A DNA stretch of 64,000 nucleotides from Spisula solida (lineage: Eukaryota > Mollusca > Bivalvia > Venerida > Mactridae): the NCBI GenBank assembly GCA_947247005.1, contig OX365945.1:37688551-37752550 (forward strand), in the 5' to 3' direction. The notes under the pieces were generated by a model that was not told where the DNA came from, made no database searches, and saw nothing but the letters and a program-made list of their open reading frames with translations. The translations under genes and the position numbers were made by a program. Below, in pieces: positions 33,990-44,937 of this stretch; the first letter of the stretch is position 1, and every line of letters starts with the position of its first letter.

Positions 33990-34854
33990 TTATATAATAT
34001 ATTTCTAATTATCTTGATATGAATTTCAGAAAATCTTGAAATAACATTGACATTTGACCACAAAGGTGGATTGCAATTACAGTCAACTCTCGTTATCTCG
34101 AACTCGCTTATTTCGAATTTTCCGTTATGTCGAAGTTTTTTTCAAGTCCCAATTTTTCTCCTTCTTTGTCTATATGATATCTCGAGACCTATCTCGAAGT
34201 TTTGGCTCAAATTCGGCTCAAATTTTTTGTTATGTCGAATTATTTTTTGGTCCCGATTAACCAATTTGCACTTTAAATCTATTCTCATCTCGAAGTCAGG
34301 TCGAAGTCTGATCGTATTCCACTAGCATCGAATGTTTTTCACACTTCGCCAGTCTGAAATCTTCGATTTACCTGTAATTTCGCGCCTTCCATTGTTGAAC
34401 AAATATTTGTTTGCAACAATATGCGCAAACATGTCATAAAGCTTCGAGTTACGTACTAATATCAATAAACATGTCATCTCGAACAATTGTTTGTAAAAAT
34501 AATAATTAAAATAAAATGCATTTTCTCGAGGAGGAATACATGTACATAAATATCACAACAAGCAATTCTCACGAATATGTCGTTCTTACGACCGTAACAA
34601 TATGGTGGCGTAAAATGACAGAAACTAGAAAACTTGCAACTTCGATCTCGAATTTTCGTTATGTCAAAGTAATTTCCTCGGTCCCGTGAAATTTGAGATA
34701 ACGAGAGTTGACTGTTTGTGCATGATTATCAATGATGTTTTAAGTACAATACTGACCTTATCTGTTTATTTAAGTGATCTGTAAAACCAATTTTGCCACA
34801 GTTGACCAAACTGATTGTTTGTAAATATCACATTATCCTGGGCGGACTATACCA
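33990..34854 (-). mobile_element. Second copy of the 31062 MITE, split by another MITE
   Basis: The segment 34716-34854, read on the minus strand, starts TATAGTCCGCCCAGGATAAT and continues GTGATATTTACAAA and AACAGATAAGGTCAGTATTG, matching 31062-31170. The remainder of the copy, including CCACAAAGGTGGATT, lies before 34079. The 635-bp MITE at 34080 separates the two parts. Confidence 0.7.
34080..34714. mobile_element. Tc1/mariner (pogo-like) MITE with CAGTCAACTCTCG ends
   Basis: The inverted termini are CAGTCAACTCTCGTTATCTC and a copy ending GAGTTGACTG at 34714. The flanks are TA on the left and TT on the right, compatible with a decayed TA target duplication. Inside are repeated TTATGTCGAAGT and TCTCGAA motifs. 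No transposase. Ends of the CAGT-CGTTATCTCGAA type are common in mariner/pogo MITEs. Confidence 0.75.
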
Positions 34855-35121
34855 ATATTCACATTGTCTATTGACAATGTTTTGCTATTTAGCAAGTTAG
34901 TATAACTTATATTTAATGAATGTATCTGGTATTCAACAGTCATGTTAATAGGTATTCTTGTGAAATTTTACATGTATTTTGTGTATAAAATCTTTCTTTT
35001 CTTAACCATTATCATATTAAAACAAGTCATATTCATTTATATTTATTTGATATTTCATAATTAATGCAAATAAATGACAATTAAATAATAATTTAAAAAA
35101 TTATGACGTTTCTTTTTTATT
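34855..35121. other. AT-rich spacer
   Basis: No feature recognised. Confidence 0.35.
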
Positions 35122-36022
35122 AGCTCACCTGTCACATAGTGACAAGGTGAGCTTTTGTGATCGCTCTTCGTCCGTCGTCAGTGCGTGTGTCAACAATTCA
35201 TTCAAACGACTTCTCCTCCTTAACCACCTAGCCAATTTCAATCAAACTTCACAGGAATGTTCCTTGGGGGGGGGGGGTCCTTTCTAAAAATAGCTAAAAG
35301 AATTGTAATCTATAAATAACTCTGGTTGCCATGGCAACCAATAGAAAAATACTTTAAAAAATCATAAAAAATCAACCGCTGGACAGATTTCAAAATAATT
35401 TTACAGAAATAGTTGTTGGATGACCCTCTTACAAAATTGACATTTTTGTCGTGATTCGTCGCAAAACATGGCCGCCAGTGGGTGGGGCGCTGTTTTCCCC
35501 TATATATATATAGTAAAATCTTAAAAAATCTTCTTCTCTAAAAGTACGGATTGGATTTCACTATTATTTGGTAAAATTGTTCCTTGGGTGGTCCTTTCTA
35601 AAAAAAAGCTAAAAGAGTTATAATCTATGCAGAACTCTGGTTGCCATGGCAACCGATAGGAAAATCTTTAAAAAAATCATCAAAAATCAACAACTGGCCA
35701 GATTTCAAAATGACTTTGTAGCTTTGTAGTTGTTTGGTGACCCTTTTACCAAATTGTTGTGATTTGTTAAAAAACATGGCCGCTACTGGGTGGGGCGTGT
35801 TTTTTCCCTTTTAAATCATAGTAGAAATTTTTTATCTGAAAGTACATGCTGGATTTCATCACAAATAGGTAACAATGCTCCATTATTGGTCAATTCTTAA
35901 AATAGCTAAATCATTGAAATTCATGCAGAATGTTTTGTTTCCATGGCAACTGAAACCGAGGTTGGTTCTTCTTGATCAATGTGTACAGGTGAGCGACCTA
36001 GGGCCCTGTGGGGCCCTCTTGT
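35122..36022. mobile_element. AGCTCACCTGTC modular repeat, copy 2
   Basis: Starts AGCTCACCTGTCACATAGTG and ends ACAGGTGAGCGACCTAGGG with a CCCTGTGGGGCCCTCTTG tail. Its inner units (about 280 bp: TCTGGTTGCCATGGCAACC, AACATGGCCGCCAGTGGGTG) differ from those in copy 1, so the same ends carry different cores. These inner units recur at 59149-60227, where the ends are of another type. Confidence 0.75.
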
Positions 36023-36238
36023 TTTCCAGATATTAGCTTCTAGGCTAGTATATTCCTAAAAGTGGGTGGGGTAATTCCCCCAAGGGAAATATATTCGTTG
36101 TTTGTTACAATAAGAATTGTCAATAATGCATTTAAGCATGTTTGCAAGTACATGCTGCATACGTTATGGCTTAAAAATAACACACATTATAAAAGGAAAG
36201 TACCAAACCACCCATACATGTAACGGTCAGTGATTTTT

Positions 36239-37931
36239 AGCTCACCTGTCACATAGTGACAAGTTGAGTTTTTGTGATCACTTGTCGTCCGTCTGTACTC
36301 GCCCACTTGTAGTTGTGGGGTGTGGAACAATGGGCTATATTTAGATTCTATTCATTCCATTGCTTACAGGGTGTAAAATGTTGCTTATTGGGTTTTACAA
36401 ACAAAAGGATGAACTAAAGAAACCCCTCAATTTCAAGTCAGTGAGAACGTCTGTCCGTCCACAATTGCTTGTAACACACTAGAGGCAACAATTATTGCCT
36501 AATCTTCATGAAACTTTGTCAGAATGTTTGTCTCCATGGAATCTAGGTCAAGTTTGAAACTGGTTCATGTTGGGTCAAAAACTAGGTCAGGAGGTCAAAT
36601 CTTAGAAAAAGCTTGTGAACACATTAGAGGACACAATTATGAACCATTCTCCATGAAACTTGGTCAGAATGTTTGTCTCTGTGAAATCTAGGTAAAGTTT
36701 GAAACTGGGTCATTCGGGGTCAAAAACTAGGTCACAAATTCAAATCTTAGAAAAAGCTTATGAACTCATTAGAGGACACGATTATTAACCAATCTTCATG
36801 AAACTTTGTCAGAAAGTTTGTCTCTATAAAATCTAGGCCAAGATCGAAACTGGGTCGTGTGGGGACAAAAACTAGGTCACTATGTCAAATCTTAGAAAAA
36901 GCTTTTGAACGCATTAGAGGACACAATTACGGCCCAATTTTCTTGAAACTTGGTCAGAATGTTTGTCTCTATGAAATGTAGGTCAAGTTCGAAACTGGGT
37001 CATGTGGGGTCATTTTTTATGGTTTAAGGCTGTCCCGTAAAATAAAATTCCACAAAATTAAACTCTCGTAAAATATTTTTTGCAAAATTTAACTTTTTGC
37101 TTCAATATACTGGTTATTACCTTTTAATCTATATCTTTCTAGTGTTTCATTCTACTGCCAATTTTTGTTTGCTCACATAGTGGTCGACTGCCTTTGTTTG
37201 CTTGTTTGTTTGACAATTCATGAAATGGTATGTGTTATATCGGTATTTACATTCAATAACATACATGTTGATGTAAGTTTGACAACTGTTTCAGTTTGCA
37301 ACACTGTAGTTTGTGTTTAATTTTATCGGGTTATATAAACATTATAGCAATATGAGTATATTGAGGTTTTATCAGTGGTTTAAGGGGTGCGGGTATTATT
37401 GATTGGGTAGAGGACAATACGCCGTTAAATGCATTGATTTGGTTGAATGCTGCTGAATTCTGTATAGTATGTACAACTAAATCGAAACCATACCAGACGC
37501 ATTATTCTGTTGTTAATCATACCGTAGTAGCTACAGTAGTTATTTCCCATTCGCAGAAATATTCGGTTTCTGCAACCAGCAGAAATAAATTCCCGATTTT
37601 CAGGTAGGTCGCATAAATAAAAAACCCAGAATTAAAACCTACCCATTACAGGCCCAAATCGCGAAAAAATTTGCCCGCAGAAATAACCCGCTATTCGGTA
37701 TTACCCAATCTTCATGAAACATGGTCAGAATCTTTGTCTTTATGCAATCTAGGCCAAGCTTGAAACTGGGTCAAAAATTGCAAAATTCTAGAAAAAGCTT
37801 GCAATAGTGGCTGAATTTTCCCGAATCTTATTCATTGAATATAAATGATTACATGTACTTAGGTCAGCATAAGAGCTTTAATGTTCTACTATGGCAGGTG
37901 AGCGTCCCAGGGTGCTTTGGGCCCTCTTGTT
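36239..37931. mobile_element. AGCTCACCTGTC modular repeat, copy 3, interrupted
   Basis: Starts AGCTCACCTGTCACATAGTG and ends CAGGTGAGCGTCCCAGGG with a GGGCCCTCTTG tail. Inner units of about 150-160 bp (AATCTTCATGAAACTTTGTC, AGAATGTTTGTCTC, AAAACTAGGTCAC) are of the copy 1 type. It is interrupted at about 37015-37705. Confidence 0.75.
37015..37705. mobile_element. MITE-like insertion inside the modular repeat
   Basis: The unit pattern breaks after GGTCATGTGGGGTCA and resumes at CAATCTTCATGAAACATGG. The interval includes CCGTAAAATAAAATTCC at the left and CCCGCTATTCGGTATT at the right. A related right end (CTGCTATACGGTA) occurs near 38995. The boundaries are approximate. Confidence 0.5.
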
Positions 37932-38243
37932 TAAATTATTTCATATGACCATAATAAAAGGTCATTTTCTCAGCAATGCCTGGTCCATGTGAATGTAACT
38001 TTCTCCCTGTGTTACCACACCTAGTGTAGATTACGAAAATAAAGGAGACCTTTCTGTTGCAATTAGTCTGAGACATGATGATACTCAAGATTTCGTTCAA
38101 CAGTATATTAAGGTAGAGGACTGTTTTATAATAAAACAGGTTGAAAATTATTGAGATATATTGGCCGTTTAAGACAGTTGATTGCTTCCTGAAAATGACC
38201 ACTAACACAAGGTTGATTGTATAACTTTATATTTGAATTTCAG

Positions 38244-38591
38244 AACCAAGAATTGCGAGACAATGCAGCCACTTATTTCATTGAGATATCACAAGTACTC
38301 AACCGTATTCCACGACAAATGTTACTTATCATGAAGACCAATGATGTTTTACGTGGTATTGAAGCAGCATTACAAACCAGAGCTGATGCTTCCTCTTTCA
38401 TTAACATGTCTAAATGCTGCACCAGAGCTTTAGGACAATATAAGTTGAACCAGTGTTTGGGTTGGGGCCAGGCTGTGGCTATTCACTTAGACAATCAATG
38501 GCAACTGTTAAGAATTGGTCTTTATGAATTTTTACTCTGGATTAACAGTTCAGCAATGTTTGGGTGGCTCTCAAGAAAACAGCAGTTATAA
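38244..38591 (+). CDS. ADCK1: ADCK1 terminal exon
   Basis: The exon begins after TTTGAATTTCAG and runs in phase 0 to TAA at 38589-38591, giving 115 residues. The peptide includes RIPRQMLLIMKTNDVLRGIE and ASSFINMSKCC, the highly conserved C-terminal part of ADCK1 proteins. The tail (from about residue 70) is divergent, as is usual for this end of the protein. There is no frameshift or early stop, so the gene looks functional despite the 33-kb intron before this exon. The untranslated tail is short, with AATAAA about 90 bp after the stop. Confidence 0.93.
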   Translation, partial: NQELRDNAATYFIEISQVLNRIPRQMLLIMKTNDVLRGIEAALQTRADASSFINMSKCCTRALGQYKLNQCLGWGQAVAIHLDNQWQLLRIGLYEFLLWINSSAMFGWLSRKQQL

Positions 38592-38680
38592 TAGTTTGTA
38601 TAAGAATTAGGTTGAATATTAAAATTGTGATATAAGTTTCTAGGGTTTATCTTAACATTACTTGTTTACTGTTGCTTTTG

Positions 38681-38686
38681 AATAAA
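38681..38686 (+). promoter_or_regulatory. ADCK1: ADCK1 poly(A) signal AATAAA
   Basis: A canonical AATAAA 90 bp after the stop codon, followed within about 20 bp by a GTGTTGTG GU-rich stretch (near 38700). Confidence 0.7.
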
Positions 38687-38699
38687 TCAGTATTTTACA

Positions 38700-39204
38700 G
38701 TGTTGTGTACTAGTCTATGAGTATTTTGTTCATGAAAACTTTCAGAACATGTTTATTGATGAAGTGTTTAACCTATGTTCGGCCCAATCATGGACATGTA
38801 ATCCTAACCAGTACTAACTTGCCCTTCCATGAGGAACCAACACCTTCTCCATATGAGGAGGAAAATCGACATTGTCAAATTTTCATGGAAAGTTATGACC
38901 TGCTGCGATTACAAATCCATGTGTGAAAACATTTTATTTTATAGGATTGCCTCAAACCGTAAAAAACACAGAAATAAAAACTCGCAGAATTAATCTGCTA
39001 TACGGTACATAGCATTGTTTGCATATTGATTCAGCTGTATAAGTATTATCTATAATGCCGGTTAATTAAGTGTTAAAACACACTATTTATCAATTGTCGG
39101 GACTGACAAACAATGCCAGACAGCGGATAAAGCAGGTTCCGTTAAAGTAAGGGTCCATCTTATAGAAATACAGTGGAGTTCTGCCGGGACAGACAAACTA
39201 TGCA
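38700..39204. other. Non-coding DNA downstream of ADCK1
   Basis: A 69-codon open frame at 38717-38926 has no recognisable motif. Near 38995 there is a CTGCTATACGGTA end like that of the insertion at 37705. GGATAAAGCAGGTTCCGTTA at 39125-39144 resembles the flank near 40515-40540 and may belong to one split MITE. Confidence 0.4.
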
Positions 39205-40493
39205 GGTGTAGCAGTCCGTTTTTCCCCGGGGAAGGAACTGACTATTTATTTTTTCCCCTTATGAAATTGTTCATATAAAGTTGTTCACTTACAGTTGAGT
39301 TCTCAGTCCCCCCCTCCTATGAAATTGTTCAATTAAGTTGACTTGACTAGTTATTTCCTCCTCCCCCCCCATGAAATTGCTCACTTAAATTTGACTTTTC
39401 AGCTTTTTCATGGGGAAAAATTGAATAGTTATTTTTTCCCTCTCTGTTCAGACATTTACAAGTATGATGGGGGAAAGAAAGGACTAGTCAGTTTCTTCCC
39501 CCTCTGTTCAGACATTTACATGTATGATGGGGGAAAGAAAGGACTAGTCAGTTTCTTCCCCCTCTGTTCAGACATTTACAAGCATGATGGGGGAAAGAAA
39601 CGACTAGTCAGTTTCTCCCCATCTGTACAAACATTTACAAGTATGATTGGGGAATGAAAGGACTAGTCAGTTTCTTCCCCATCTGTTCAGACATTTACAC
39701 GTATGATGGGGGAAAGAAAGGACTAGTTAGTTTCTTCACACCCCCTCTGTTCAGACATTTACAAGTATGATGGGGGAAAGAAAGGACTTGTCAGTTTCTT
39801 CTCCCTCTATTCAGACATTTACAAGTATGATAGGGGAAGAAAGGACTAGTCAGTTTCTCCCCCCCCCTCTTTTCAGACATTTACAAGTATGATGGGGATA
39901 AGAGAGGACTAGTCTGTTTCCCCCCCCCTCTGTTCAGACATTTACAAGTATGATGGGGGGAAAAAGAGGACTAGTCAGTTTCTTCCCCCTCTGCTCAGAC
40001 ATTTACAAGTATGATGGGGGAAAGAAACGACTAGTCAGTTTCTTCCCCCTCTGTTCAGACATTTACAAGTATGAGGGGGAAAGAAAGGAATAGTCAGTTT
40101 CTTCCCTCATCTGTTCAGACATTTACACGTATGATAGGGGAAAGAAAGAACTAGTCATTTTCCACCATCACAAAACATATGAAACATTTAATTTTAGAGG
40201 GAAAAATCCAGACGGAGGAAAAAAGTCAGTTGCACATGTATTTCCACCATCGCATAACATTTAAAACATTTAGTTTTAGAGGGAAAAATCCGGGGAGAAG
40301 AAAAGTCAGTTTTTTTCCATAGCATAACATTTATTATTAGGCGGGAAAAAACTGACTAGGGACTAGGACTAGTCAGTTTTCCCCCCCCCCCTTGTAAAAC
40401 ATTTGATTTTATGGGGGAAAAACTGACTGGGGGGGGGGAACTGACTAGTCAATTTTTCCCCCGGGACTGGGGGAAAAACTGGACTGTTACACC
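39205..40493. mobile_element. 1.29-kb TIR element with G/C-run minisatellite
   Basis: The left end GGTGTAGCAGTCC followed by GTTTTTCCCC, and the right end GGGGAAAAACTGGACTGTTA then CACC, are inverted copies with one mismatch and a 1-base indel. Most of the interior is the 60-bp array at 39430-40150, with poly-C runs on one side and poly-G runs on the other near 40380-40470. There is no coding capacity. No target duplication was found. Confidence 0.65.
39430..40150. repeat. 60-bp minisatellite, about 12 copies
   Basis: The unit contains CTGTTCAGACATTTACAAGT, ATGATGGGGGAAAGAAAGGA and CTAGTCAGTTTCTTCCCCCT. Copies vary mainly in the lengths of the G and C runs. Confidence 0.85.
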
Positions 40494-40799
40494 GGTTAAG
40501 ACAGGTTGCCGGTAAAAACAGGTTCCGGATAAACCAGGTTATACTGTACTGTAATCCGGTATTATTTGCGGTAGTTTAACTTTCGTGTTTCATACTCGTC
40601 GAGAAATCATCATTCCGCGTAAATATACTTCCAAAACCTATGTGGGAAATTTCAAAAGTAAATATAAACCACATAAACAAGACATTTTATTATTATGGTA
40701 TGCATGTAGTATATTTATATAACGTACATGTAGATTTTGAAGTTTTGACAATGTCAAGTATTTTACAAAGTTATGCTATGTTTAATAATTTTCAGAATA

Positions 40800-41535
40800 A
40801 GGATATATCAGACCATTCTATTTTAAAATGGAACTATGTTTTGTCAAATTATAGCAGGTGTAAAGAAAATATACCTGATAGAAAAGTACTTAAATCCAGT
40901 AAAGAAGTGTATGATTGTAAAAGCATTGATGATATTTTATGTCATCTTCAGATGTTTATTCTAGAATTGTTTACACAATTGAGCAACTAGAAAGCTCTGT
41001 AGCATCTCAAAATAGTATAAATCAAGCTTATAAGGATTTTGTATGCATCATTCATAATGAAATGAACTGTAAATTGAAACATAAGACAGTAAATTTATCC
41101 ACATCTTGTGACACAAAGAAAAGGCTAAGAACAAAGAAGCCTTGGTGGTCAGATGACTTAACCATTTTATGGTCAGATATGTGTGAAGCTGAAAAACAAT
41201 GGCTTAAGTGGAAATCAAGGGAGAGGTCCAATCTTAGACATGTATATGTACAGAAAAGAAAGCATTTTGATAGTAGTGTCCAACGTGCTAAGAGACGTCA
41301 TGTTAATCAGGCCCAGACTGAACTGAAATCTGTTATAGTTACTAATTCAGGTGCATTTTGGAATACAATTGGGAATATTGGGCTAGGCAATGAACGCGTA
41401 AAGAAAATCCCCTTTGAGATTAATTTGCCTGACGGTTCCTTATGTAATGACCCAGACATAATACTTGAAAAATGGCGCACTGATTTTCATGGCCTTCTTA
41501 ACCCGGATGACACTACGCCTGAACACGCATGTTAA
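40800..41535 (+). pseudogene. LINE-2 ORF2 fragment: endonuclease end and linker
   Basis: The first frame reads ISDHSILKWNYVLSNY, including the SDH endonuclease motif. At about 40940-40960 the frame shifts by one, and the sequence continues (VYTIEQLESSV, KKPWWSDDLTILW, FWNTIGNIGLG) to 41535. KPWWSDDL and the basic stretch after it match the linker that precedes RT in LINE-1 (TNTWFGSKC) and LINE-3 (KSLWFDENC). The frame then runs into inserted DNA. Confidence 0.8.
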
Positions 41536-42060
41536 TTAAATTTAACATGCGTGGCCTGAACACGCATGTTAATTAAATGTATATGACACTCTATATTAAC
41601 GTAAATATGCTGCCGCTTACACATATCGGTCGGCCGATAAACAATGATTATTCATAATTTTCGTATCTGTTATCCGATTTTAAATATTTAAAGCTTGTAA
41701 TGAAGCAGAGATATATGTCTGTCTTTTAATTCAACATTCATCACGATACCGTAATTATTAAATCCACGGCGACGAGTAAGAATCCGTTCCGCGTAAAAGT
41801 AAGTTTAAAATACCTCTTTTTTTACCAAATAAAAATACAACCAACGGTCGAAAATCATCAAATATGAATTTAATTTTCGATCGATTTTGTTCATTAAAAC
41901 TTGTTTTAAAAGCTAATACTTTAAGGTTTTATAAAATGTAAAACTTATTTATAAAGCATTTGTGAGTTGTCGACCGCCAACGATTTGATTAAACTTCGTG
42001 CATTTATGTACTAATTATTGCAAATAAATTTTCAAAATGGCGGAATCACGTCGAAACGCG
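41536..42060. mobile_element. Insertion in the LINE-2 linker
   Basis: The RT-linker frame stops and resumes across about 525 bp of non-LINE sequence. The left side carries a direct repeat of CCTGAACACGCATGTTAATT (near 41518 and 41555) and a palindrome, ACACGCATGTTAATTAAATT and its complement. The right side has AACGCGTGTG. The ends share only a short ACACGC-type inverted match, so the element type and exact ends are uncertain. Confidence 0.45.
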
Positions 42061-42061
42061 T

Positions 42062-44390
42062 GTGAACCAAATGATACATATTGATGAAATAATTAAATGT
42101 ATTTTAGAAGCAAAATCGGGAAAATCGTCTGGTATTGATGAAATTCCCAATGAATTACTTAAAAATGATGCAGCAATTGCAATGTTACACAGTCTGTATA
42201 ATAGATGTTTTATTACTGGTAGTGTTCCAGACGATTGGTCGAAGGGTATTATTTGTCCGATACCAAAGTCATCTACATCTGATGCTAGAGACCCTTTGTC
42301 ATACCGTGGTATTACCCTAGCACCCACAATGTATAAAATTTATTGCAATATTTTAAACAAGCGCATTACAAAATGGTTCTGTGATGAACATGTTATTAAA
42401 GATGAACAAAACGGGTTTGTTAAGGGAAAGAGTACTATCGACCATGTCCAGGCACTGACTAATGTTATTGAAACTAGAAAATTGAAGAAATTATCTACAT
42501 TTGCCGTATTTATTAGAGAGGTTGCGAAAGGCTACGTGTAACGTGTACGTGTACGTCAATACTACTTTTGGGTATTTCGTCATCAAGGTATGTGTAGTTT
42601 TTACAAGTAACGGACGTGTGACAGACGATAATATAATGTGTACTATGTCACACAGGTATGCGTATGCACGGGAAACCCAATATTTTATAGCCGGTAGTCT
42701 CAGTGAGTTTATATAAACACTCATTATCGATTCACAAAGAAATCATGTTACAACTGCCATGTGATGTTACACGTACACGATGTGTTTCGCAAGTCAATTT
42801 TAATTGCAACGTGTACGTATACATGTACGAGTAGCTACACGTACACGTAGTCGTACACGTTTGAATCGCAACCTCTCTATTGACTATCGCAAGGCGTACG
42901 ACACAATCGATAGAACTCTTTTGTTTGATAAACTAAGACACGAGGGATTACAGGGCCGTCTTCTTCAAGCTGTGAAGTCGCTCTACAGTAATGTTAAGTG
43001 TTGTGTGAGATTAAACGGTTTTAAAACCGATTAGTTTGACGTTAAGTGTGGCTTAAAACAAGGTTGTCCGCTCTCCCCCGTGCTCTTTAATTTATATATA
43101 AATGATCTTGTGTCATATCTAAGTAACCTTGATATAGGCATCGATATAGAGGATAGGAAAGTGTGTATTTTGTTGTTCGCTGATGATGTAGTTCTCCTAG
43201 CAGATACAGCTCAGGACTTACAGACTCTATTAGATTCATTGAGTGGTTGGTGTTCACAGAATAAAATGCAAATTAATAATGATAAATCTAAGATAATGCA
43301 TTTTAGGCCTAACAGTTTTTTTAAGTCAGATTTTGTATTTCATAATGCAAACGATCCTTTAGAGATTGTATCACATTACAAGTATTTAGGTGTTGTTTTA
43401 AATGAATTTTTAGATTATTTTGAAATAGCAAAAAGTGTTGCAAGATCAGCTTCGAGAGCATTAGGACTGATTATATCCAAAAGCAAAGCTTTTGGTGGTT
43501 TCCATTATTCAACTTTCACAAAATTGTATGATACTTGTGTATGGCCCATAATAAATTACAGTGCACCTATATGGGGTGATAAATCATATTCATGTATTAA
43601 TGCGGTTCAGAACCGGGCAATGCGTTTTCATCCTGGAGTTGGAAAATACACGTCAAATGCTGCAGTATCGGGGGAGATGGGTTGGAAACCACCTATTGTT
43701 AAACAATGGGGGTCTGTGGTTAGACAGCATTTTAGAAATGTTCATATGAATAATAATAGGGTTAATAAGAAAATGTTCGAATGGACTAAATCGAGTAACG
43801 TTAAAAATGGTTTTAAACGAATAAAAACCTGTCTCCATGACATTGGTATGTCACATGTAATTGAGTTAGATGTCAAAAATTCAAAAAGTATTGTGAAAGA
43901 AATTGAATGTAAAATATCTGATAATCAAATTGTTATTTGGAAAAACTCGATTAATAGAGAGTCTGGAAACAGAGGTCATGGAGGAAACAAATTAAGAACA
44001 TATAAGCTTTTAAAACAAGATTTTAAAACAGAATACTATGTTGAGAACAATATTCCTTTTAAGTACAGGAGTGCCTTTGCAAAGTTCAGGTGCGGAGTTG
44101 CACCCATACGTCTGGAAACTGGTAGATTTGAAAATATTGATGTTTGCAATAGAACATGTTTCCACTGTACAAGCACAGTAGAAAATGAGATGCATGTAAT
44201 CCTTCATTGTCCAGTTTACGTCGATATTAGATTTCAACTTTTGGATACTCTAAATACATATAATGAATGTCAAAATATGTCGGATTCAGAGAAATTTATC
44301 TTCATTTTTACCAACGAGAATTTGATGTATTTGTCAGCCAAAACCTGCTATAACATACTCCAAGAACGGAGGAAACTCCTGTATAAGTGA
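42062..44390 (+). pseudogene. LINE-2 ORF2: reverse transcriptase and C-terminal knuckle
   Basis: RT blocks in order: SGKSSGIDEIPNELLK, YRGITLAPTMYKIYCNILNK, QNGFVKGKSTIDH, then, across the MITE, FI | DYRKAYDTID (palm aspartate), GLKQGCPLSPVLF, and LLFADDVVLL (about 43175). It continues with YLGVVLNEF and a C-terminal CNRTCFHCTSTVENEMHVIL knuckle (C-x2-C). Defects are the MITE between the I and D codons of motif A and one nonsense codon, TAG at 43032-43034, just before the GLKQG block. Otherwise the frame is intact to 44390. Confidence 0.88.
42515..42878. mobile_element. 364-bp MITE inserted in RT motif A
   Basis: The ends are AGAGAGGTTGCGA (42515-42527) and TCGCAACCTCTCT (42866-42878). ATT flanks both sides (42512-42514 and 42879-42881). 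Removing the MITE plus one ATT rejoins FI to DYRKAYD in frame, which matches the conserved FIDY of LINE-3. The interior is rich in ACGTGTACGT steps near both ends. A TA duplication with slightly shorter ends would also be possible from sequence, but would add an extra isoleucine. Confidence 0.85.
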
Positions 44391-44769
44391 TAGATTTTTA
44401 TTATACATTTGCAACTGTAAATATGTATAGCTGTTTATGGAAACAACTTTTTATCATATGGCAAATTTCTTTTAATGTTATATAATTCTGCCAACATATT
44501 AACTGATGTATGCTGTTGTATGTATATATAAGTCTTAGGAGACATATGATGTCATATTTTAGTGCTTTAGATTTAAGACATACATCTAGACTTATTTGAT
44601 TTTATCATAGAGGATTTTTAATATTCTAGATGTGTTGTAATTTTATTACTAACAGTCTCTTATAAATCAAACATGATTGGTCACATTCTTGTATTATTGC
44701 ATTTATATAATTTCTTTGTATAATTGTATTTTATATATGTAATGTGAATGAGACTTGAATAAATAAATA

Positions 44770-44803
44770 ATTGAATTGAATTGTATTTATTGTATTGTAT
44801 AGG
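44770..44803 (+). repeat. LINE-2 3' tail, degenerate (ATTGT)n
   Basis: ATTGAATTGAATTGTATTTA followed by TTGTATTGTAT. It shares the pentamer of LINE-1 and LINE-3. Confidence 0.7.
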
Positions 44804-44901
44804 CTCTAATTAAGTGAAATCATTAATTATTTTCAAAGATTTTACACAAATATTATTTGTTATTATCCATTGAAAATTTCAATAAGTGCAATCATGTATG
44901 T

Positions 44902-44937
44902 CAAAGACCTAAATATACATGTATATTTAGGTCTTTG
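44902..44937. repeat. Perfect 36-bp palindrome
   Basis: Each 18-base half is CAAAGACCTAAATATACA or its complement, with no spacer. The same arm is used at 6938-6967 and singly at about 9660. It lies between the tail of LINE-2 and the 5' region of LINE-3. Confidence 0.9.

Larger units (their letters stand above)
4913..38243 (+). other. ADCK1: 33.3-kb last intron of ADCK1
   Basis: The interval runs from the GTACGT donor after 4912 to the AATTTCAG acceptor before 38244. Exon phases on both sides are 0. It contains a LINE, a nested 5.6-kb TIR element, a Transib-like element, several MITEs, a SINE and many tandem arrays. The unusual size compared with the neighbouring 1-kb intron is explained by these insertions. 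Confidence 0.85.
40790..44805 (+). mobile_element. LINE-2: 5'-truncated APE-type LINE with two insertions
   Basis: The recognisable element begins just before the end of the endonuclease domain (DISDHSILKW, about 40800). The linker follows to 41535, an insertion at about 41536-42060, RT blocks from 42062, a 364-bp MITE at 42515-42878, and the rest of RT and the C-terminus to 44390. The 3' region ends AATAAATAAATAATTGAATT with a degenerate (ATTGT)n tail near 44803. Loss of the 5' end is typical of incomplete target-primed reverse transcription. Confidence 0.85.
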
